The translations under genes were made by a program, and so were the position numbers. A DNA stretch of 64,000 nucleotides from a virus: the IMG/VR virus record IMGVR_UViG_3300042569_002607, positions 1-64,000 of that record. One strand, given 5' to 3'. The notes beneath the pieces are model-generated. The model saw only the letters and a list, made by a program, of their open reading frames with translations. It did not search any database and had not been told where the DNA came from. Positions 18,505 to 27,436 of this stretch are shown piece after piece (positions within the stretch are counted from its first letter, which is position 1; each line of letters begins with the position of its first letter).

Positions 18505-21500
18505 TCACACCCACGCTCGAAGTCATCTCGGCATTCGCCACTGGCAGCGCCAATGGTAAGCTTGAACTTGTACGCGCGGTCTCGGTGCAGCAGATCGACA
18601 ACAACGACGCCCTCGTGGCGGCCGTGCGATTGCCGACGAATGTACCCGTGAAACAGCGCACGAAGCTGCGGTTCACCGGAAACGACGGTTACGTCCGCGA
18701 GTATAGGGTGCGGCGCTACCGTACGAACACGCAAAATCGCGTGATGGAGATCGAAGCCGGCCCAGTCTGGATGGACCTCGCGACCGCGGGCGACACGGCT
18801 ACTACCAACGCCAACGCAACTACCTTCACGATTGAGGCGACGCTCAGCGCGAGCGATTGGCTGACGTCTCTGGTTCTCACCAATCTCGCCAGCGACGGCC
18901 TGACGTGGCTCGACACCGTGCTCGGCACGATTGAAGCTACCGGCACGCGGTACTTCAAGTTCGTCAATGCGACGCGTCTTGAAATTCTGCAAGCGGTCGC
19001 TGCGGCGTTTCAGGTCGAGTGGTCCATTGCTCAGCCGAGTCCGGGTGCCCTGTATCGTATCAATCTGTTCACGCAGCGCGGGGCCTCTGCTGGCGTCTCG
19101 TACTTTGCGCTCGCACGCAACGTGATGCTGAAAGACACGGAGAGTGCGGACGACCAATTGGTGACGCACGTGAAGCCACTCGGCGACACACCGAGCGGTG
19201 GTGTCGATTCGGCAACGCTCGCTGACAATCTGTGGCGTGTGTCCGCTATCACGAGCGGATGGGTGTCTCTGGTTGATCCTGCTGGTGGCAGCGCGCCGAT
19301 CGCTTTGGATGATCTGGCAAATACGATGACGCTGTTTGGTCCGATGACCGGATCAACCGCGCCCTTGACGTACCAGGTGCTCGACAGTCGCGCCAGTGAT
19401 GGCGCGGTCTTGCTGTCGTCGACGAGCGGACTCGCCGTGGGTGCCCTTGTGTCGCTGCGCCGCAATGCATCCGGAGACGGCGTGTACGAGCTGATGCACC
19501 CCGTCGCGGCAGCGGAATACGACCGCGTGGTGGCGACGCCGGAGATGAACGGGATGCGCGGCGAGGCGAACTACGTGGAGGACGGGCGCTTTGTCAATGG
19601 GCTCGCCAACTGGGCCGCAATCAACGGGACGACGCCGCCGAACTTCGTCGAAGTGAAGCGCAGCGAACTTGGTGTCACGCTGAGCGGTCAGGCGAACGGC
19701 GCGCGCGCGGCGGCAACTGGGACGGGGACGCCATTTGCCATCAAGGGACTTCCGGCGAATAGCTTCGTGCGACAGCAAGCGCTCATAAAAGTTGGTGGGG
19801 CGACGCTGCCGGTCACCGCTGACGCGATTCCCGACACGAGCGGCGCGCTCACGCTGGCACTCGGCGGCGCTGGATTGCCAGGCAGCTACCCAGACAACAC
19901 GCCGTTCACGTTGATTCGGCGGGAGGTGCGGACGTGGACGCTGGACGGCGAGCATTCCGTGCTGGCGACGAACCTCCGCTTCACCGACAGCAACACGGAC
20001 GGCATCTTCGCGGTCAATACGGGGACGCTCACGAGCACGTCGGGCGGGTTTGTTGCGGGGATGCAGACCGTTCAGTACGTGGACGCGCCCCTGTTCGCCG
20101 GACGCATTCGGGTATCCCCTCCGTTCGGGTTCTTTCAGGCGCTGGACCTCGGCGCCTCAAGTGTTACTCCGGACTTCGCGTTCGTGCGCTTTGTCAATGC
20201 ATTCTTCGGGGCTACCGTTGGGTCAATCCGCATCATCGGCACGCAAGCCACGCCTGTTGTCGTCGGCACGACGCGCCTGTCGTTTCGCGGGACAAATGGC
20301 GTGGTGGTCTGCGCGAGAGTAAGCGCGAATCTCGGAGGGGGAGATTTTGAGATTACGGCGGAGAATGGGTCCGTGTTCTACGGATTCAACGGCCAAGGGT
20401 ATGATGCCGTAAACGATTGGTTCGTGATGACGGTCAGCAACGGCGTCATGGCAAGCGGATCGACGTGGACCGCCACGCTCACCCGCGAAACGCGCACCGT
20501 GTTCTGCAACGGACCCGTGAGCGCGGGCGCAATGTCGTTGCCGTGCAAGGCGCAAGCGAACCTTGCCACGCGCAATTGGACGGCGAGCGACACGATCTCC
20601 ATGACGCGCGACATTGCGTGCACGGTAGACGTGACCGCAGCGGGCAGCATCGTCGATGAGTTTGAATTCGACATCGATCTCGGGATGGACGTGTTTATTG
20701 GCAAGAGCCATAGCGTCACATTCAACGCGGCCACTAGCACGTTTGACGAGGTCGATGCCGCCGACCGCCCCAACCCGCTATTCCTCGGTGAGTGGCGGTT
20801 TGTTAGCATCGTCGGCAGCACTATCAATCTGTTCAAGGCGCCGGATGATCCGGGCCCCTCCAATCCGCTACCGACCGGCGTTCTTAACCTCGCGTGGGCC
20901 GTCACGGACACCTACGCGCTGACCGGGACGGCAAGCTGGGGCACGAATGGTCGCGTCACGCTGAACTTGGCTAGCGCTATCCCGGCGGGCAGAAGCTACG
21001 CCCGTGGGCTGCCGGTTGGGTCGAATTGGGTCAGCGGGTTTATGCGGCTTCACGCCGCGCGCTCTGGTGGCAACAGCACGGTCGAACTGTTCGGTCATGA
21101 CGCGTTCTTCTCCAACACCGACCCGTCTTCCGCCTCACGCGGCGCATTGTATCGCATCACGGCGAGTGGTAGCACCATGCCGATCCCCGGCAACACGTTG
21201 ACGGCAGCGGCAACCGCGCAGGCAGACGGGAGCGGCAACGCGAGCGTGACGCTCACGGCGGCGAATGCCAACGCGATCGCCAACAACGAAACAGTCACGA
21301 TCGCGACGCCGCAGATGCTGCGCCCGAGCGATCCGCGTACGGGTAGCATCGTGCGCCTGCTCTACGCGGTCGGGAACAGCAGCATCCCACTCACGGCCAC
21401 ACCGGGCATCCGATCCAACTACTGGTGGGTGCCGGTGCCCGTCGGCGGCAGCAAGGTCGTGACGGTGTACGGCGTGATCGCGATGAATACTGGCGCATAC

Positions 21501-22037
21501 ACGCTCGGCCAACTGCCCGCCGTGGCCGTGGTCGGCACCGCCCGCGAGATCCTCGGGTATACGCGCTTTGCGGATGCTACGGTAAATGTTGGCACCTTGG
21601 TCCATGGCACGCTGATCGCAAGCGCCACCATCACAACGTCACGCGCCGTTGCCATTGCCGCCTACGGTGGCTTTGTCGACACACCAGGATCGTGGCACGC
21701 GTTGATTGAGGGGTGGGGGATCATCTCGCCGGCGACGGACGTGCCCTTCGTCAACGGTTCGCACGCGAATGCGCTGTGGCTGTCGGCGATCAAATACCTG
21801 CAGGTCTACGGGCGCGCGGTGTCGAAGCTCTCGGTCACGGTCGCTCAGCTGCAGGCCGCCACCGGCATGACGTTGTTGCCCACGGCTCCGGTCATCGGCC
21901 AAACCATTCGCGATGAAGACACGGGCGACACGGTACGTCTTGCCGCGGTATCGATCGACCATTTTGACTTTACGCGCACAGAGTACACCCTCGACTCGCT
22001 GCGCCCAACCGCCGCTCGCCTACTCGGGGTACGATAA
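18501..22037 (+). CDS. Tail hub / baseplate protein with large distal extension
   Basis: This 1,178-residue protein is coupled to the tape measure gene by ATGA. The first about 220 residues look like a gp27-type hub (prophage tail/endopeptidase tail family), including ARNVMLKDTESADDQLVTHV and the ...VKPLGD turn. The remaining 900 residues are beta-rich and probably form tail-tip or receptor-contact domains. Codon and base usage look less GC-rich than in the head genes. No peptidase catalytic residues were identified. Confidence 0.75.
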   Translation: MITPTLEVISAFATGSANGKLELVRAVSVQQIDNNDALVAAVRLPTNVPVKQRTKLRFTGNDGYVREYRVRRYRTNTQNRVMEIEAGPVWMDLATAGDTATTNANATTFTIEATLSASDWLTSLVLTNLASDGLTWLDTVLGTIEATGTRYFKFVNATRLEILQAVAAAFQVEWSIAQPSPGALYRINLFTQRGASAGVSYFALARNVMLKDTESADDQLVTHVKPLGDTPSGGVDSATLADNLWRVSAITSGWVSLVDPAGGSAPIALDDLANTMTLFGPMTGSTAPLTYQVLDSRASDGAVLLSSTSGLAVGALVSLRRNASGDGVYELMHPVAAAEYDRVVATPEMNGMRGEANYVEDGRFVNGLANWAAINGTTPPNFVEVKRSELGVTLSGQANGARAAATGTGTPFAIKGLPANSFVRQQALIKVGGATLPVTADAIPDTSGALTLALGGAGLPGSYPDNTPFTLIRREVRTWTLDGEHSVLATNLRFTDSNTDGIFAVNTGTLTSTSGGFVAGMQTVQYVDAPLFAGRIRVSPPFGFFQALDLGASSVTPDFAFVRFVNAFFGATVGSIRIIGTQATPVVVGTTRLSFRGTNGVVVCARVSANLGGGDFEITAENGSVFYGFNGQGYDAVNDWFVMTVSNGVMASGSTWTATLTRETRTVFCNGPVSAGAMSLPCKAQANLATRNWTASDTISMTRDIACTVDVTAAGSIVDEFEFDIDLGMDVFIGKSHSVTFNAATSTFDEVDAADRPNPLFLGEWRFVSIVGSTINLFKAPDDPGPSNPLPTGVLNLAWAVTDTYALTGTASWGTNGRVTLNLASAIPAGRSYARGLPVGSNWVSGFMRLHAARSGGNSTVELFGHDAFFSNTDPSSASRGALYRITASGSTMPIPGNTLTAAATAQADGSGNASVTLTAANANAIANNETVTIATPQMLRPSDPRTGSIVRLLYAVGNSSIPLTATPGIRSNYWWVPVPVGGSKVVTVYGVIAMNTGAYTLGQLPAVAVVGTAREILGYTRFADATVNVGTLVHGTLIASATITTSRAVAIAAYGGFVDTPGSWHALIEGWGIISPATDVPFVNGSHANALWLSAIKYLQVYGRAVSKLSVTVAQLQAATGMTLLPTAPVIGQTIRDEDTGDTVRLAAVSIDHFDFTRTEYTLDSLRPTAARLLGVR

Positions 22038-22390
22038 TGGGACGTTACACGGTGGAACCCGGCACAGGCCGGATCATTCGTGAAGAGCCGCTACTCACGC
22101 AACGCGAGTTCATGAAGCGGTGGCGGGAGAGTGGCGCCGGGGCAGTCTTGTCGATGCTCTTTGCGTTGGAGGTCAAAGACTCGGCGGCCGGCGCGCAGGC
22201 GCGCGAGTGGCTGACGGAGTTTCGAACGGCACGCGGGATCGATCCACTGTTGGACGAGACCGCCACGAGTACGGATGCGGCGCTGTCGTTCGGTATCGCC
22301 ACAGGCGTCATCACGTCTGCGCAAGCGGCGGCCGCTCGCCCGCTGATTCTTGCGCCGGTGCCCGACCCCCCACAGTGGAACGAGGAATAA
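22037..22390 (+). CDS. Hypothetical tail-region protein
   Basis: This 117-residue protein has a TAATG overlap with the hub gene. It has a short beta N-terminus (MGRYTVEPGTGRIIREE), then helices. It is not recognised. Its fixed place between hub and Dit-like genes suggests a tail accessory part. Confidence 0.65.
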   Translation: MGRYTVEPGTGRIIREEPLLTQREFMKRWRESGAGAVLSMLFALEVKDSAAGAQAREWLTEFRTARGIDPLLDETATSTDAALSFGIATGVITSAQAAAARPLILAPVPDPPQWNEE

Positions 22391-22393
22391 CGG

Positions 22394-23197
22394 ATGCCGT
22401 CGATCTATCTCGATGATACCGCGATTGAGGATATGGGGATGATCCTGTACGAGGGCGCTCCATACCTCGGTGGCTTCACGCGCACCCGCGAGCACACGCC
22501 ATGGCCAGGTCGGGCCGGCACCGTCGCCGCGTCTCAGGCCACCACGGGACCGCGGCTGATCCGGATGGTCGTCGATGTCCCCTGCTCCACCCCGGCGCAG
22601 CGCACCGCGTTGCTGGATCTGTATGGAGACTTGCTCACCGGCACCAAGGAGGTCCGCTACGCTGACGCGCCCGACCGCGTGATGCGTGGCCAGTGTCGCG
22701 TCTTCGAAGCGGACATTCCGGTCGCGCCACGCTGGGTGAACCTTGAGCCGCGCGTCGTCGTCGAGATCGAGTGCCCGATCGCGCACCGGTGGGACGCGCA
22801 GCCGCAGTCGCGCGTGCTCAGCAGCACGCCGACCCCGATCCCGGTGGGCACCCTTGCGCATGGTGGGCTGGTAACCGTCATGGGGGCGAGTGCCGGCGCC
22901 CTGTCCACGACGACCACGCTCCGGTACCGCGGGATCTCGGGGGTGGTGCTTGGAGAACTGACGCTCACGCCGGCCTTGCTCGCCGGGGAATACGCGCTCA
23001 TCGATCTCAACCTCGCGACGATCACGAAGGTGAGCACCGCAGGGGTGCGCAGCGACGCGTACGCCTGGAAGACCGGCGGCGGCACATGGTTCAAGCTGTA
23101 CCCACGCGACGGCACCCGCGCACTCGGCGCGTGGCCCACGCTCGAGCTCACGGCGGGTTCCGGCTTGTATGTGTTCCGCCGCAACTGGGTGAGCTGA
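22394..23197 (+). CDS. Distal tail (Dit-like) protein
   Basis: In this 267-residue protein the early Dit features MGMILYEGAPYLGGFTRTRE and the VVVEIECPIAHRWDAQ stretch precede a C-terminal galectin-like beta region (TLRYRGISGVVLGELTL). It would form the hexameric ring joining tube to tail tip. Unusually, it follows rather than precedes the hub gene. Confidence 0.65.
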   Translation: MPSIYLDDTAIEDMGMILYEGAPYLGGFTRTREHTPWPGRAGTVAASQATTGPRLIRMVVDVPCSTPAQRTALLDLYGDLLTGTKEVRYADAPDRVMRGQCRVFEADIPVAPRWVNLEPRVVVEIECPIAHRWDAQPQSRVLSSTPTPIPVGTLAHGGLVTVMGASAGALSTTTTLRYRGISGVVLGELTLTPALLAGEYALIDLNLATITKVSTAGVRSDAYAWKTGGGTWFKLYPRDGTRALGAWPTLELTAGSGLYVFRRNWVS

Positions 23198-23946
23198 TGA
23201 CGATCCCCATCACGCCGGCGGAGTTCGATGCCGCCGACCTCGAGATCACCAGTCGGTGCATCGCGCACTGGCGCGGCGATGACCTCGCCATCGATTTGGT
23301 CAGCGGACAACCGGGGACGTTTTCCCGCGGGGCCACGGCGACGGTCTTCGATTCGAACGGGGTCAGCATTACCGTGGCGAATGCGATGCCACGCTTCGAA
23401 CCGCGCGACTGGCTCGGCACGAGTGCGCGGACACACATGGGGCTCCTTATGGGCACCAGCGACCGGCTACACTACGCGGCCGACTGGCGCCCGCGCGCGT
23501 GTGCCTTTTGGATCGAAGGGATCGAAACCGGAGGCGCGGCCATTGTGGGCGGCGGCGTGCTCTCGGTGACGATTGATGCGGCCACCGGCGCCTACCTGAT
23601 CGTCGACTCCAACGGGACGACCTATCGCGTCCGGCACAGCAACGGCGTCAATGCCGAAGTGGTGCAGGCGCTGGCGGTCGCCCCGACGGTCGGTCAGCGG
23701 TTCGTGCTCCGGGGGCAGTTGTATGCCGATGGATCCGTCCAGCTCTGGCAAAGTCTCAACGAGGGGGCCGAGACGAATACCGCGCGTTCGACGGCGCCGG
23801 CCGCCGGGCTCGCGGCCAGCTGGGGGGCCGGGGCACGACTCCGGCTCAACAGCGTCGGCACGGGCAACGGCGGCAGTCTGTGGGCTCGCCGGTTCAAAGT
23901 GGTGCCTGGTGTCCCCGACTACACAACACTCAACCGATTGTTCTGA
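23197..23946 (+). CDS. LamG-like minor tail protein
   Basis: This 249-residue protein has TGATG coupling to the Dit-like gene. RCIAHWRGDDLAIDLVSGQ at the start and the GQLYADGSVQLWQSLNEG/RLRLNSVGTGNGGSLWARR strands near the end are those of concanavalin/LamG-type phage proteins ending in an R.FKVVPG-type strand. A carbohydrate-binding or tail-tip role is likely. Confidence 0.6.
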   Translation: MTIPITPAEFDAADLEITSRCIAHWRGDDLAIDLVSGQPGTFSRGATATVFDSNGVSITVANAMPRFEPRDWLGTSARTHMGLLMGTSDRLHYAADWRPRACAFWIEGIETGGAAIVGGGVLSVTIDAATGAYLIVDSNGTTYRVRHSNGVNAEVVQALAVAPTVGQRFVLRGQLYADGSVQLWQSLNEGAETNTARSTAPAAGLAASWGAGARLRLNSVGTGNGGSLWARRFKVVPGVPDYTTLNRLF

Positions 23947-24317
23947 TGGCGCCTCTTGATCCTGAAGCCGCGAAAGTCGGCCACGCGCTCACCGACTCCG
24001 TTGCGGAGACCGGTCTGATCGCCCTCGTCACGGCGGTCATGACGTGGGTCATTTCCCGCCTCACGGTGTCGGCACGGATCGCTCAGCTGGAGCACACGGT
24101 GACCGAACGGCTGGATGTGTTCCAAGCGGACATCCTGCGTCGCCAATCTGAGATCGAGGGGCGCGTGCACTCGATTCACCAAGAGCTCTATGGCGCGCAG
24201 GGAGACGGCGGCATGATGCGCAGCTTGGAACGCCTCCAGTCCGACGTGGAGATCATCAAGGAAAGCACGGCGCGACTGAACGCGAACCTCGAAATCCTTC
24301 TGCGCCGCGTGCCGTAG
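23946..24317 (+). CDS. Membrane-anchored coiled-coil protein (holin or lysis accessory)
   Basis: This 123-residue protein is TGATG-coupled. It has one transmembrane helix at about residues 21-40 (TGLIALVTAVMTWVISRL) followed by a long amphipathic helix to the end. It is the first gene of the lysis region. The topology resembles class III holins or phage XhlA-type haemolysin proteins, which have the reverse order, so the exact role is uncertain. Confidence 0.6.
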   Translation: MAPLDPEAAKVGHALTDSVAETGLIALVTAVMTWVISRLTVSARIAQLEHTVTERLDVFQADILRRQSEIEGRVHSIHQELYGAQGDGGMMRSLERLQSDVEIIKESTARLNANLEILLRRVP

Positions 24318-24323
24318 GTTTCC

Positions 24324-24342
24324 CCTTGCGCTTTTGGCACGG
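24324..24342 (+). promoter_or_regulatory. Conserved 19-bp intergenic element, structural subtype, copy 3
   Basis: An exact copy of CCTTGCGCTTTTGGCACGG begins 6 bases after a stop and 71 bp before the holin-candidate start. A CCCGAG motif follows at 24357, as in other leaders carrying this element. It marks the head of the lysis cassette. Confidence 0.8.
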
Positions 24343-24413
24343 CCTTCCGCACCCTTCCCGAGTCCAACACGCCGGGCCCGGACGGCCTAGCGCCGCACAC
24401 TCTGCGCAGGGAG

Positions 24414-24677
24414 GTGATCGTGTTCCAGTTGTCGAAGGCGTGGGGGTGGTACCTACTCGCCATCCAGATCCTGAACGGCGTCGCCGCGGCGCTGGCCGTT
24501 TTTGCGATGAAGCTGCCGCCGGAGACCCAGGCCACCGTGCTCGGGTGGAATGCCGCGATCGCCGGCGCCGTCGGTGGCGTACAGGCGTTCACGAAGTCGC
24601 TGAGTGATACGGACGGCGATGGCACCCCCGACCTGTTCGACGCCACCCCCAACGGCCCGCCCCCGGGCGCGGGGTGA
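24414..24677 (+). CDS. Holin candidate with DxDxDG calcium-binding-like tail
   Basis: This 87-residue protein has two hydrophobic segments (about residues 10-30 and 42-60) typical of small holins. The C-terminus is SDTDGDGTPDLFDATPNG, the repeat unit of thrombospondin-3-type calcium-binding proteins, which is odd for a holin. The start is GTG at 24414 (a second GTG is two codons on), with GAGG just upstream. It overlaps the next gene by GTGA. Confidence 0.65.
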   Translation: MIVFQLSKAWGWYLLAIQILNGVAAALAVFAMKLPPETQATVLGWNAAIAGAVGGVQAFTKSLSDTDGDGTPDLFDATPNGPPPGAG

Positions 24678-25171
24678 CGGTGCCTACCGCGTTGTCGTTC
24701 CCGATGGCGTCGGTGCCGCAGCTGGCATCGACGCTTTCGTCGACCGCCTCTTCGCGTCCGCGATTCCTCGCGCCGGCCGACGAACTGTCCGTGACGTTCC
24801 TACGCGGCGGGAAGGTCCGCCTCGAACAGCCGATCGTGTTCGCCGATGTCGACGGCATCCACGTCACGCCGTCGGGCGTGATCAGCGATGGCACCACGTC
24901 CCCCGCGCCGTTCTGGCCGTTCCTCGGTCATCGGTTGAGCTACAGCCTGTTCCCGCCCAGCGTGCAGCACGACTACCAGCTCGAGCAGGCCCAACGCCAG
25001 CGTGCGCGCGGTGAGCCACATCAATCCCGTGTCGCCATTGACCGGCGCTCCTATCGCGCGCTGCGGGCATGGGGCAATGGCCGGACTCGCGCAGGGTGGC
25101 ACTACGCCGGCGTGCGCGTCAAGGCGCTCACGGTCGGTCCGAATTGGGATGGGGAGGAGGTCACGTCTTGA
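24674..25171 (+). CDS. DUF1353 family phage protein
   Basis: This 165-residue protein has a GTG start overlapping the holin-candidate stop. The block VISDGTTSPAPFWPFLG followed by SVQHDYQLEQA is the DUF1353 signature (SDG.S.P ... HD). This family is usually found in phage lysis or tail regions. The biochemical role is unknown. Confidence 0.8.
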   Translation: MTVPTALSFPMASVPQLASTLSSTASSRPRFLAPADELSVTFLRGGKVRLEQPIVFADVDGIHVTPSGVISDGTTSPAPFWPFLGHRLSYSLFPPSVQHDYQLEQAQRQRARGEPHQSRVAIDRRSYRALRAWGNGRTRAGWHYAGVRVKALTVGPNWDGEEVTS

Positions 25172-25692
25172 GTACGATCGCCCCTCTTCCGGATCTGGCC
25201 CCGTGGCTGCCGTCGGCCACGGACGCGCGCGTGGCCGCCGTCGTGCGGCACGCCCTTGCGCGCGTTGGCGTGTGTGAAATGCCACTCGGCTCGAATCGCA
25301 GTACGCTCATTGACGAGTGGGCGCGCGAAGCCGGCGCTGAGCTGGGGTCGTTCTGGTGCGCGAACCTTGCCACGAAGGTCTGGCGCGCGGCGGGCCTGCC
25401 CACGGCGGGCAAAGGGAAAGATCCGTCGTGTGATCTGCTGATGCATTGGGCGAAGGATACGCAGCGATGGAGCACGACCCCGGCGCTCGGTGCCCTCGTG
25501 TTCTACGGACCCAACGCGAACGACGCGACGCACGTCGCCGTGGTGGTGCGCTTGTCGCCCGCCGCGCTCGTCGTCGGGGGCAACGAACGCTGGGGCGCGC
25601 TCGCGTCGCGGAATGGTGTCGCCGTGCAGCTTCGCGCCGAACAGCGCACGGACATTCTCGGCTATGCGCATCCGTTTCCGGTGGCCGTATGA
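25168..25692 (+). CDS. CHAP-type endolysin (peptidoglycan amidase/peptidase)
   Basis: This 174-residue protein most likely starts at the TTG that overlaps the previous stop (TTGA), with GGGAGGAGG upstream. The CHAP-like core includes the nucleophile Cys near residue 63 (GSFWCANLATKVW), a His near 121 (NDATHVAVVVR) and VGGNE downstream. It would cut peptidoglycan after holin action. Only a catalytic domain is visible; there is no cell-wall-binding module and no signal peptide. Confidence 0.8.
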   Translation: MSTIAPLPDLAPWLPSATDARVAAVVRHALARVGVCEMPLGSNRSTLIDEWAREAGAELGSFWCANLATKVWRAAGLPTAGKGKDPSCDLLMHWAKDTQRWSTTPALGALVFYGPNANDATHVAVVVRLSPAALVVGGNERWGALASRNGVAVQLRAEQRTDILGYAHPFPVAV

Positions 25693-25781
25693 AGCGCCCG
25701 CTCGTGACCGCCGCACTGTGTGCCCTCACGGCGCTCGTGACCTACCTGCTGACGTACTTCCAGCTCAAGGGGTTGTCGTGA
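25689..25781 (+). CDS. Tiny membrane peptide
   Basis: This 30-residue peptide is ATGA-coupled to the lysin gene: a basic MKRP start, then one transmembrane helix (about residues 5-25). Its place in the lysis cassette suggests a lysis accessory or a second small holin/pinholin. No homologue is recognised. Confidence 0.55.
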   Translation: MKRPLVTAALCALTALVTYLLTYFQLKGLS

Positions 25782-25909
25782 CGTACTTCCCGCGCATCCG
25801 CCCCGTGCTCCGACTCTCGCAGTGGTGCGCCTTCGTGCTGGCCGCGTTTCTCGCCGCCGTGGTCGGGATGATGGCGGGCACACTCGCGGCAGCGGCGGTG
25901 TGGACATGA
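25778..25909 (+). CDS. Small membrane protein
   Basis: This 43-residue protein starts with GTG overlapping the previous stop. One long hydrophobic helix (CAFVLAAFLAAVVGMMAGTL) spans about residues 17-40. It is coupled to neighbours on both sides, so it is expressed with the lysin. It may be a holin partner; this is an inference. Confidence 0.55.
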   Translation: MTYFPRIRPVLRLSQWCAFVLAAFLAAVVGMMAGTLAAAAVWT

Positions 25910-26232
25910 GCAAGCTCAAACACGCAACGGGCAACGACCATCACGTTGCATGGTGGTGCCCCGGATGCAGTGCCGTGCACTCGATCCCTGTAACCGGTTC
26001 GAAGGCCTGGCAATGGAACCGTAGCGATGATGCGCCGACGTTCTCGCCGAGCGTGCTTGCGCATCCCCATCCAACGCTCGGGGAGGGGGACATCCCGACG
26101 ATGACGCCGCTCTGTCACACATTCATCACCGACGGCGTGATCGACTTCCTGAGCGACTGCACGCACGCGCTCGCGGGGCAGAAGGTGCCGATGGTCGAAT
26201 GGCGCGGCTACAACGCTGAGGCGTACACATGA
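25906..26232 (+). CDS. DUF6527-like zinc-binding phage protein
   Basis: This 108-residue protein has WWCPGCSAVHSIPV at the N-terminus, then W.WN...APTFSPSVLAHP, then CHTFITDGVIDFLSDCTHAL. This matches a widespread phage family (DUF6527, sometimes mis-annotated as ammonia monooxygenase). The Cys/His pattern suggests one metal site. The function is unknown. Confidence 0.75.
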   Translation: MSKLKHATGNDHHVAWWCPGCSAVHSIPVTGSKAWQWNRSDDAPTFSPSVLAHPHPTLGEGDIPTMTPLCHTFITDGVIDFLSDCTHALAGQKVPMVEWRGYNAEAYT

Positions 26233-26810
26233 AGCCGACCTACTACCGCCCCCGCTACGCCCCTGTGGTGTGGGGTGTCGTGATCGCCCTCGCGCTCGCC
26301 GCCGCCCTCGTCTTCGCACATCGTGCCGCCGTGGCGTCTGCCGTGGCCGCTGAGCGGGCGACGGTGCTACGGGAAGGGGAAGGGCTGCTTCGCGTCGCCT
26401 TGTCGCACAGCGCGGCCCTCAAGCGGGAAGCGGATTCGCTGCGGGTCGTCGTGGCGCGCGTGGACACGGTCCTCGTGAGTCGACTGCGGACCGTGCGCGA
26501 TACCGCATGGCTCCCCGCCGACACGTCGCCCGTGGTGCGCCTCGCTGCCTGCCGTGCCACGCTCGACACCCTCGCCACCGACTGCGAGCGGTTCCGCGCC
26601 ACGGCAACCGCCGCACTCGCCAACGCCGACAGCCTACACCGCGCCGACAGCGCCGCCGCACACGCGCAGTCAATCATCACCGCTGGCATCACCCGCAGCC
26701 GTGACGCCGCGCTCTCGCAGCTCGCGTCCCACGGTAAGCGCCGGTCTTTCGAGCGGGGCGTGTGCGTCGCGTCCGGCCTTCTCAACGTCCTGCAATGGAG
26801 AGCGCGATGA
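26229..26810 (+). CDS. Inner-membrane spanin (Rz-like)
   Basis: This 193-residue protein has an N-terminal transmembrane anchor at about residues 13-32 (VVWGVVIALALAAALVFA) followed by an Ala/Arg-rich periplasmic coiled coil, the i-spanin architecture. It directly precedes a lipoprotein gene with an ATGA overlap, as expected for a spanin pair that fuses the two host membranes. Confidence 0.75.
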   Translation: MKPTYYRPRYAPVVWGVVIALALAAALVFAHRAAVASAVAAERATVLREGEGLLRVALSHSAALKREADSLRVVVARVDTVLVSRLRTVRDTAWLPADTSPVVRLAACRATLDTLATDCERFRATATAALANADSLHRADSAAAHAQSIITAGITRSRDAALSQLASHGKRRSFERGVCVASGLLNVLQWRAR

Positions 26811-27436
26811 AGTTCCTCTGTCTGCTCCTGCCGTTCCTCATCGGCTGCGGCCGTGTCGAGGCTAGCACCACCGACCTCCCGACCCTCACGGTCGAGATGC
26901 AAGCCGACTCGGCGCGCGTCATCGCGACCTGGCGCCGTCCGTGCGACGCGCGCGGCTGCGCCGATGGCTACCGCGTGCAGTGGACCGCTGGCGCCGTCTC
27001 GCGCCTCCGCACCACGGCGGCACTCGCGGACACACTGTGGGTGCCCCGCCCCTCCGTCGGTGACACGCTCGTCGCGACGGTCGCCGTCACCGCGTCGCGT
27101 CGTGGCATCGTCGGCGCGACGCGCACCGCTACCGCTGTCGTCCGCCATCCCGACGCGCCGCCGCCGGCGGTGGATTCGCTCCGCACGGATACGCTCACCG
27201 TCGAAGGCGCGCTACTCGACTCGTTCCCCGTCGTGGCGGTGCGGGACACGCTGGGCCGCTCCGCCAGAGACCTGCCGCTGTACGGCGCGCTGCGCCTCTG
27301 CGCCCTCGCGCGCAATCGCTACACGGGCCTCGTCACCATTCTCATCCCCGCGTCGATGGCCGAGGACGATGAAACGCGTGAGGCGGAACGCTGCGAGCGC
27401 GCGCGCGCCTCGTACAGCGTCGAGCGTGCCGGATGA
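26807..27436 (+). CDS. Lipoprotein, putative outer-membrane spanin with Fn3-like domain
   Basis: This 209-residue protein has MKFLCLLLPFLIGCG as a lipoprotein signal with lipobox LIGC and Cys14. A fibronectin-III-like domain follows (TLTVEMQADSARVIATW to VVRHPD, about residues 25-125). It occupies the o-spanin position, but typical o-spanins are much shorter. It may span the periplasm with a rigid beta domain. The start at 26807 is fixed by the ATGA overlap and the signal peptide. Confidence 0.65.
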   Translation: MKFLCLLLPFLIGCGRVEASTTDLPTLTVEMQADSARVIATWRRPCDARGCADGYRVQWTAGAVSRLRTTAALADTLWVPRPSVGDTLVATVAVTASRRGIVGATRTATAVVRHPDAPPPAVDSLRTDTLTVEGALLDSFPVVAVRDTLGRSARDLPLYGALRLCALARNRYTGLVTILIPASMAEDDETREAERCERARASYSVERAG

